DNA from: Nectonema munidae
Lineage: Eukaryota; Nematomorpha; Nectonematoida; Nectonematidae
Length of the DNA stretch: 64,000 nucleotides
Reading direction: 5' to 3'
Assembly: GCA_030549495.1 (NCBI GenBank)
Contig: JAUIRK010000949.1
Location: 1-64,000, forward strand
Of the stretch, positions 58,101 to 64,000 are shown in pieces. The notes below the pieces were generated by a model. The model was not told where the DNA came from. It ran no database searches and saw nothing but the letters and a program-made list of their open reading frames with translations. Position numbers and translations under genes: made by a program. Position 1 is the first letter of the stretch. Every line of letters starts with the position of its first letter.

Positions 58101-58195
58101 AGCGACAAGAGAGTTGTTTAGATTTATATGAAGAAAATTTTGCATAAAATTTGTTTATTAGAAGGTTGTGTTTATTTTGATTATGGGGCATGTTA
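55165..58195 (-). pseudogene. Jockey/I-like LINE ORF2 remains (endonuclease and reverse transcriptase)
   Basis: Minus strand. From 58191: endonuclease-like text NIPNPSFNLPNYLLYHTTHL, ILIKPTVHHTPLPL and LLFATLYSPYTHPLA, matching the 'I-GY---R-DR---GG-A-LI' and 'IA-VY-PP' segments. Around 56200: ITLNEVNRTKNSLKTNSSSN, the linker helix before the polymerase. From 55985: RPITLLPILGKLIEKII, HTQFVYLPNKNTETTLSQL, TIFLDIDNAGNSVWH and FISSYLSNRCLIF, matching polymerase blocks with the F-DI-NAFD-VWH site altered to DIDNAGNSVWH. A YADD-like SDDI is near 55500. Stops and frame changes are frequent, so the copy is old. Its 3' end is cut by the TTAA-type fragment. On the plus strand the region is G- and T-rich, which is why it stands out. 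Confidence 0.7.
56820..56838. repeat. (GTAG)n microsatellite
   Basis: Nearly five copies of GTAG within the LINE remains. Confidence 0.9.
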
Positions 58196-58354
58196 AATTT
58201 GGAATTCGCAAAGTTTAGATGTAGCGTTGTGGACGATAATCTTATAGTATCGTTTTTAATGATGCAATCTGATATGGAGCAAACACGAATACTGTAGTGA
58301 GCGCAATTGGATGATGCAACTTTGCATTTATTCGTTGAGTGGCGGTGTTTAGGC

Positions 58355-59650
58355 CAGTGCTCTTGAAATTTTTTTCTCCTCGACCCCCTTTTGAAAATTC
58401 TTTTTTTTTGCGACCCTCCAAAATTTTTTATAAAAAAATTAGTTAATGCAGCGAAAATATTTATTGCTTTAAAAAATCAACATTAACTAAGCATGAAATA
58501 AAAATATTTTACTTTTAAAGAATTCACAAAAAAAGAACGATTAAAACAAGCATATGTTAGAAAAAGTAAGAAATAGTAAAAGATAATAGCAGCTAAATTT
58601 ATATATCATTTTAAGATTATATCATTTTATTTAAATTAATGAGATTGATGCGTTTGCATTTTTTTGCATAAAAGATTAAATCTAGCCTCTAACTTTGTCA
58701 AAGCAGGTTTCTTAATACGGTTTTGATACTTTTCAAAATTGCTCCATGTTTTTTTTTAGATTAGTTAATGCCGAAAAAGCACTTTCGCATAAGTTGATGC
58801 AAAAGGTAGAAGCGTGTTTATTGCAAGCTGAGATAAGTTTGTATAATCTGAACCAAGACCAGACCAAAACGATATGAGACTCATTTTAGCAAACGTGATT
58901 TTTAAAGAAGAATCAGAAGAAAGTTCTGCCAATTCTTCCTGTGCCTTTACTGTAAGATTACTCACTTTTTCGATCTCAACATAAAATGGATTTTGAATCC
59001 AAGCAAATTGGTTCATGTCTGGTTCTTTGAGAAAATACTCTTTAGAATTTTCTGAAAACTTACTAAATGGGTAATTACTAACCTTTTCAAAACTTAGTTT
59101 ATTTTCAGTCATAAACTATTCCAAACATTGAAACATTTCGTATGTGTTTTTTTTACATTAATCAACCAGACATTAGTTTTAATGAAACCTTGAATTTTCA
59201 AAGTTAATGTAAAAACATTTGTATTTGCACCTTGCAATGTTATGTTGTGTTAATTAAGCTTGTCAAGAATGTCTGATAAATAACAAAGTTTGGAAACCCA
59301 GTCTTCATTATGAAAGTATTTTACCAAGTCAGAATTATTACTTGATAAAAAAAACATGACTTCATTTTTAAAGTCACTAGCCTTCTTAAAGCTCGACCTC
59401 TTGAAAGCAATCTAATATCTGTATGAAGCAGCAAAGATTCAAATTCTGAGACCATTTCTTTGCAAAATTTCGTAAAAAGTCGAGTATTAAGAGCACGACC
59501 TTTAATGTAATTGATTAGTTTTACTGAAACTTGTAGCACTTCACAAAATTCTTCACTAATTTTTTTTCTTGCTAGCACTTCCAGATGAATCATGCAATGA
59601 ATGAAGGTTACTTCTTTTTTACAAACGGATTTGATCTTATTGTGGGGTTG
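58355..59650 (-). mobile_element. hAT element remnant (ZBED5-like), 5'-truncated
   Basis: The left end CAGTGCTCTTGAAATTTTTT, followed by the GACCCCCTTTTGAAAA stretch (about 58383-58400), is the usual 3' terminal region of this hAT group. The element contains the transposase C-terminal half. The other terminus and the transposase N-terminus are missing. Confidence 0.65.
58636..59650 (-). pseudogene. hAT transposase C-terminal half (ZBED5/SCAND3-like)
   Basis: From 59645: SVCKKEVTFIHCMIHLEVLA, FCEVLQVSVKLINYIKGRAL, TRLFTKFCKEMVSEFESLLL and HTDIRLLSRGRALRRLV. These match the 'HC-IHR--LA', 'VNYIK-R-LN-RLF--LC-EM' and 'LL-HT-VRWLSRG' blocks of ZBED5-like transposases. From 59112: QNPFYVEIEKVSNLTVKAQE, ELAELSSDSSLK, FAKMSLISFWSGLGSDY and LAINTLLPFASTYAKVLF, the hAT dimerisation domain. 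The Trp of VRW is changed to Leu and the frame is lost between 59320 and 59110 and again after 58765, so the gene is dead. Confidence 0.75.
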
Positions 59651-59927
59651 CTACCACCACTTTAAATTGACGATATAATAGGTTTGCTAGAGTTAGAATC
59701 TGGTGAGCGACAATGAATTTACGAGGTTCAAGGACGAATTTGAAAATGTTGGGGTTACTGGGCTCAAGGATTGCAGTGTATGGAACAGTGCCTGCACTTC
59801 CAGTTTGGCGTACAGTATTTACGTTGCCATTATTTCTTAAGTTGAGGTTTTGCTCAAAAATATTTGCGGAGAGCGAAGAGTACTTATGACCCTATCTCTT
59901 AAAACATTTCTTTCGCACATTTACTTA

Positions 59928-59977
59928 TCCTACCTTTAAGAATGAAATATATTCATATTTCATTCTTAAAGGTAGGA
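59928..59977. repeat. Perfect hairpin, 23-bp arms and 4-base loop
   Basis: Arms 59928-59950 and 59955-59977 are exact reverse complements around ATTC. The arms start TCCTACCTTTAAG. No open frame or poly-T stretch follows. It lies 280 bp upstream of the hAT transposase remnant. Confidence 0.95.
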
Positions 59978-60900
59978 TTCTTCTTTTTACCAGCGTCAAC
60001 ACAATCATGCTTTTTTCAAAAAAAAATTTATAACGCGGCATTCAAATATTTGCTGGCTATCAGGCCACTGCCCACGAAGTGGATATCTCTCACTAATTAG
60101 TGAAAGTCCATACTGCCTTTTCGGATGCGACGCAATAGAAACGTAATACCATGTCATCCTCACATGTTAGATGTCCCCCTTTCATCGCCAAGATCTTCTA
60201 AGACGTTGCCTTTTTTTGCTTTAGATCACCAACAGCACTCTTAGATCTTCTACACTCAACATTAGTAAAATCCTTGGTAACTTTTATTGACACCATTGAA
60301 ACCACTCTCACCACTGAAAAAAACCTTATGACAAAGTAATTTGCCTCTTTTTATTTTCTTTTTTAGAATAACACTCGTAAATCTTCCCTATATCTATCTA
60401 TATATCTACCTCCCTAAACCCAATTTCAAGCTTACGTGAGCATATTAGCACAACCTGGGAAGTGCATTAAAATTTAATTACATACCTACATGAGTGAAAT
60501 TTATTTTAACAAAACATACAGATTGGCAAATACCTTTAAAGTATGAATTAGATCGAATAAAGGTGTATCAATACAATTATTTTCTTCAATAGATTTGATA
60601 TGATTATCTTTGAACCAAAATATCAAATTTTTTATTTCTAATAAATATAATATAAAAGACTAGATCAAATAAGTTTAATAATTTGAGTTCTTTAAAAGTT
60701 AATTGGTAAGATTACACAAATTTGGTATAGTAACTTCTATTTTTTCTTTGAGCATAAATAACATTTGCTTGATTTTAAAGAATTCTGTTATAAAATTATG
60801 AAACATATATTTAATTCAAATTTTGTTTAAAAAAATAATACATTTATTTTTGTTTTTTTAAATGCCTATTTTACTCCACTTATTTATTTTCTGCTAATTA
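59978..60900. other. Gene-less stretch upstream of the cadherin-like exon
   Basis: 60050-60330 is richer in GC than its surroundings and has short protein-like readings on the minus strand (KGGHLTCEDDMVLRF), but I cannot name a family. 60340-60900 is AT-rich and would hold the promoter of the following gene. Confidence 0.4.
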
Positions 60901-60919
60901 AAATGAGTTAACAGTTATT

Positions 60920-61757
60920 ATGCTGTGTATACTTTTTTTACTAATACCTTTTTTATCTGAATCATTTTATATTTTTATACCAAAAGATTTACCTCTTGGA
61001 TCTACCGTATTTTTAATATCGAATCCAGATTTTGCATTTCTAAATTCAACTGATAACAGTATCAAATTTTTACATAATGGAGAGTTGTTTCTTTCAAGTT
61101 ATCTGCTATCTAGTAGATATAAGTATTTTAAAATCATTTTGCTTAATTTACTTAAAAATTCGACCTTACATTTACCTATAAAGTTTTGCTTACCTGAAAA
61201 TCTAAAAGAAAATATCAAATTAGAAAATATTCAAAGCAAAGAATCCTTCCGCTTGCCTTTTTATATTTATAATTTAAATCTTCTTTATCCTTTGGATAAG
61301 TTTAGACTTACTGAAAATGAAAATTCCTATTTATTAAAATGCCTTAATAGCAATTGTTTTTCCTCAAATTATGAAATAATTCGATTTGCCTCCTCTTGTG
61401 GGATTATTTCTCTTAATGTTTCATCTTCGCAACTTAACAATAATACTTTCCTCTTTTATAATATCCAAGACTATAAAAGTAATATCACAAAAAAAGTCAA
61501 ATTAAAAAAATTGAATAGAACAAAGAGAGATGTTCGTCCAGAATTCACTTTTACTATAAATGAAACGCAATCTGGAAAAATTTCAACTATTGATCCTTTT
61601 TATCAAGGTGAAATTTATGAAATTATCAACAATAAGAATAAAAATATCGGCATTAATTCAAAAAGTGGCGAATTGTATGTCGTTCAAGGCCTACAGATTG
61701 ATTATGAAGAATCTCCTTTAATTGAATTTGATGTTAATATATTTAAAAATGATGGAA
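60920..61757 (+). CDS. Cadherin-like protein, first coding exon
   Basis: The open frame starts at an ATG with a clear signal peptide (MLCILFLLIPFLSESFYIF). Residues 22-80 look like a degenerate cadherin fold (LPLGSTVFLIS ... HNGELFLSSYL). A furin-type RTKR lies at residues 200-203. A cadherin repeat follows: QGEIYEIINNKN, IGINSKSGELYVVQGLQIDY and EESPLIEFDVNIF, matching the Y-I-----F-I---G-L-----LDYE-----L-V pattern. The exon ends at a GTAAGA donor (61758), after which the frame continues only briefly, to 61822. A signal peptide, prodomain, furin site and then EC domains is the layout of classical-type cadherins, which mediate cell adhesion at the membrane. The downstream exons were not found in the window. 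They may lie beyond 64000, or the gene may be a fragment. Confidence 0.6.
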
Positions 61758-61829
61758 GTAAGATTCTATTTTATTTTTATTTATTTAATCTTAATTTAAT
61801 TATATTTGACCTTATAATATAAAATACCT

Positions 61830-62780
61830 ACTTTTTAGAGTAAATATTCGCTTGAAAAGAGTCGTGAACAAAATTTTTTTATTCCGTTCAGAAAAACTAA
61901 TATTAAACGTACATAAAACAAGAAAATTTGTTTAGAAAATCATGCTTTAAGCTAGATTTTTTCAAACCTTCTTTTTTGAAATTATGAAATATGAGAATGA
62001 ATATTTCTATTACTTTATTCCTAGGGCTTTGTAATTAAGTGCTGCTAAAACCTATACAATTAGTTTTAATTATATGAAAATATTGCCATTTGTTACTATC
62101 CTTACGAATGGGAGTCGGTATCTAATAAAAGACTGCAGTCAGTCGGAATTTTTTAAGTAAACGTATTTTTTATAATTGTTTATTTGACTCAAAAATTTTT
62201 CTTAAAGGATATTAACAAAAAATTCCAACATATAAAAAAAAGAATTCTGAAAAAAGTCGAACAGAACTGACTTGTCATCTAGCTCACTTATTTTAAGAAA
62301 AAAATTAGAGAGGTTCTAGCTAGTTTTTCATTTTTTAATTATTACGAACATATACATTTAGCATTTTAGAAGTTACGTTGTTAAGTAGACAGTGGTGATG
62401 GGAAGCATAACGAAAGTGTCTGTTTCTAAAATATTACATGGCGTTTAAACCTATAAAATTACTTTACCCAGACTTTTTTGAACCTTTTTTTAATTTTTTT
62501 CTTGAAATATTCTTGATTTATTTAACCAATTTAAGCCCAATGTTTCATTTAAAGATATCTTTTTCATTGTAATTAATATGAATTTTCAAAACCGTCAACT
62601 TTTCATTTTGGCATAAATGGGTTAATTGATAATAAAGGTTTAACATGTGTGAAAAAGCATAAGAGTAAGTGAAATTGCCATTAATATTTTTAGTGTAATC
62701 GACAGGAAAAAGTTCAACGCATGGCTTTAGATGCATGCAATAAATATTCGCTTTGTCGTTTGATTCTCATGTTTGAGGGC
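61830..62780. other. Gene-less AT-rich stretch (presumed intron)
   Basis: No open frame of note and no recognisable cadherin exon. If the gene continues, this is intron sequence. Confidence 0.45.
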
Positions 62781-62787
62781 CAGTGTG

Positions 62788-62868
62788 ATTGTCCCCGGAC
62801 AACGCGTCCCCATTTAATTCGTTTCCTGTTAATTCGCCTCCAGACAAATTGTTCTCGGTTAATTTTGC
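62788..62868. repeat. 15-bp degenerate tandem repeat
   Basis: Five copies in exact 15-bp register: attgtccccggacaa, cgcgtccccatttaa, ttcgtttcctgttaa, ttcgcctccagacaa, attgttctcggttaa. GC-rich against the background, which suggests the end of a transposon or a small promoter-like array. Confidence 0.75.
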
Positions 62869-63207
62869 GTTAGAAAAGTATATCATTAAACAAATTACTT
62901 CTGATTTAGCTTTTTTTATTTTTAACTTGATCAATGGAATTATCCTATTAAATGAACACTGTGCTTTTATTGAAATTAACTTAACACTAATTTACAATTT
63001 TTTCTAAAATAATTTAGGTAAATTTAAAGAGAGCGTAGTCTACGTACGCACTTCCTTTTGCTGCTTGAAATTAAATCAGACTTTAATTTTTTAATCCCCC
63101 GCATACTTGCCTCTATAAAAGTCTTAAATCGGTTTCTAGGTAAGAAGAAAAGACAAGTCATAAAAAAATTATTAAAAACAAAATTTATTGAAAATAAGAT
63201 GTTAATT

Positions 63208-64000
63208 TTAAAATTTGAGATTATGTGCAATTGTTTTCAAAAAAGTAAGTTTTTGGTTGGAATCATAATTTTTCATGACGTTCTTTATTCTAATATTCAT
63301 ATCTTTATATTTTTTCTTCTGGAGAGGTTGTTCTCCTTGAATAAATTTTTGCAGCTTTGCATTGGCAAAATTTTCTTCATATTTTAAAACATCTATGAGT
63401 CTCCAAATGTTTGATTCACTGTGATTTTCAAAGCAGAGTGATAGGCTTCTAAACTATTTGTAGTTCTAGCAAACCCAGACATACATCTATTCCAAACATT
63501 TCATAAAGTTATTGGAAACAGGTTCAAGACGACGTCTTCTTTCATTTCTTCCTCTTAATCCACCAATATAATTGTTTTCAAAATATGAAACCAATTTATG
63601 CGGAATTTCATCATCATCTTTGAGTTCCTCGAACCCATCTACAACATCATCAATAAGCAAAAAAGACAAAGCTACAAAACAACGCATTTTAACACTAAAG
63701 CTGTCATCTCGATGATACTTGTTTTAATAACCTTCTTGAACAATATGCTTGTAAACATTTTGTCCTAAGTGAAACAAACATCATGATAAGTTGGATTCAG
63801 GAAAAGATTCAAAAAACGCGTTATGAGCTCCTTTTTCAAAATCCATGATTATATGTTCAGGACTGTTGTTTTGTAGCATTTCCTTAATTTTTGCAAAAGT
63901 CTAGAGTATGTACTTTGACTTTTGTTTGAGAGCAATGCAAACAACCAAAGAATATTTAAATTATTAATTTGAACATGTACAACATATAGTTGAACAATAT
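63208..64000 (-). pseudogene. MULE transposase remnant, running off the right edge
   Basis: Minus strand, N to C: QLYVVHVQINNLNILWLFAL, LSNKSQSTYSRLLQKLRK, an IIMDFEKGAHNAFFESFPES segment (second catalytic Asp), LFHLGQNVYKHIVQEGY, MRCFVALSFLLIDDVVDGFE, SYFENNYIGGLRGRNERRRR, ARTTNSLEAYHSALKI, and a C-terminus FIQGEQPLQKKKYKDMNIRI with FLKTIAHNLKF before the stop at 63208-63210. This is the order of MULE transposases common in invertebrates (often with a FLYWCH finger, which would lie beyond the window). Several frame changes and stops (near 63480, 63420, 63720 and 63900) show it is dead. It differs in wording from the MULE pieces at 30600-32068. Confidence 0.7.

Noticed and set aside
60061-60200. 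Possible tRNA, 5S or SINE in a GC-richer stretch
   Set aside because: I could not find an A/B box pair or a cloverleaf, and the short minus-strand readings fit no family.

Overview
This is a very AT-rich eukaryotic window that looks like an invertebrate animal genome. It has short GT-AG introns of about 50 bp, one cadherin-like exon with a furin-type site, and a dense layer of old transposons (MULE, hAT, piggyBac, Helitron, Jockey/I-like LINEs, Ty3/Gypsy, a Copia-like LTR). The phylum cannot be fixed from the sequence alone. I saw no rRNA, tRNA or CRISPR array.

Region 1 (1-30244) is a macrosatellite: six near-identical head-to-tail units of 4.1-5.8 kb plus a seventh, cut off at its right end. 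The window opens inside the array. Each unit holds (a) a 5' half with decayed coding traces and a piggyBac-type TTAA-CCC repeat fragment, (b) an 87-bp direct repeat pair, (c) a gene for a highly charged Lys/Glu/Asn-rich protein built from 81-residue (243-bp) repeats, and (d) a hAT-type non-autonomous element of about 367 bp with an 8-bp target duplication. Unit length varies mainly because the number of 81-residue repeats varies (2, 3, 4, 4, 6, 7). Open frames of 375, 456, 933 and 690 codons survive in units 2, 3, 5 and 6. Units 1 and 4 are frame-shifted. Units 1-3 and 4-7 form two neighbouring subfamilies, and units 5 and 6 differ by exactly one three-repeat block, so the array seems to evolve by unequal exchange at two nested scales. 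This repeat-protein array is one of two candidates for something undescribed.

Region 2 (30245-39540) is a transposon graveyard: a Copia-like LTR at the array edge, minus-strand MULE transposase pieces, a piggyBac 3' end, plus-strand Jockey-like LINE pieces with a 130-bp TTAA-type MITE inside one, a minus-strand hAT fragment, and repeat modules shared with the macrosatellite unit.

Region 3 (39540-47450) is built around a 43-bp minisatellite. It appears to belong to the 3' part of a Helitron (PIF1-like helicase remains at 46000-46870, minus strand). A fairly young but broken Ty3/Gypsy element (41140-45480, target duplication AGAAC) sits inside the minisatellite.

Region 4 (48680-53075) is a decayed piggyBac element whose transposase gene is split by a 1748-bp TIR element (49469-51216). 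That inner element carries a coherent three-exon gene of unknown function on the minus strand, the second candidate for something undescribed.

Region 5 (53080-64000) holds a 148-bp satellite, a minus-strand Jockey/I-like LINE, a minus-strand hAT (ZBED5-like) transposase remnant, a perfect 23-bp-arm hairpin, the cadherin-like exon (60920-61757) and a minus-strand MULE transposase running off the right edge.
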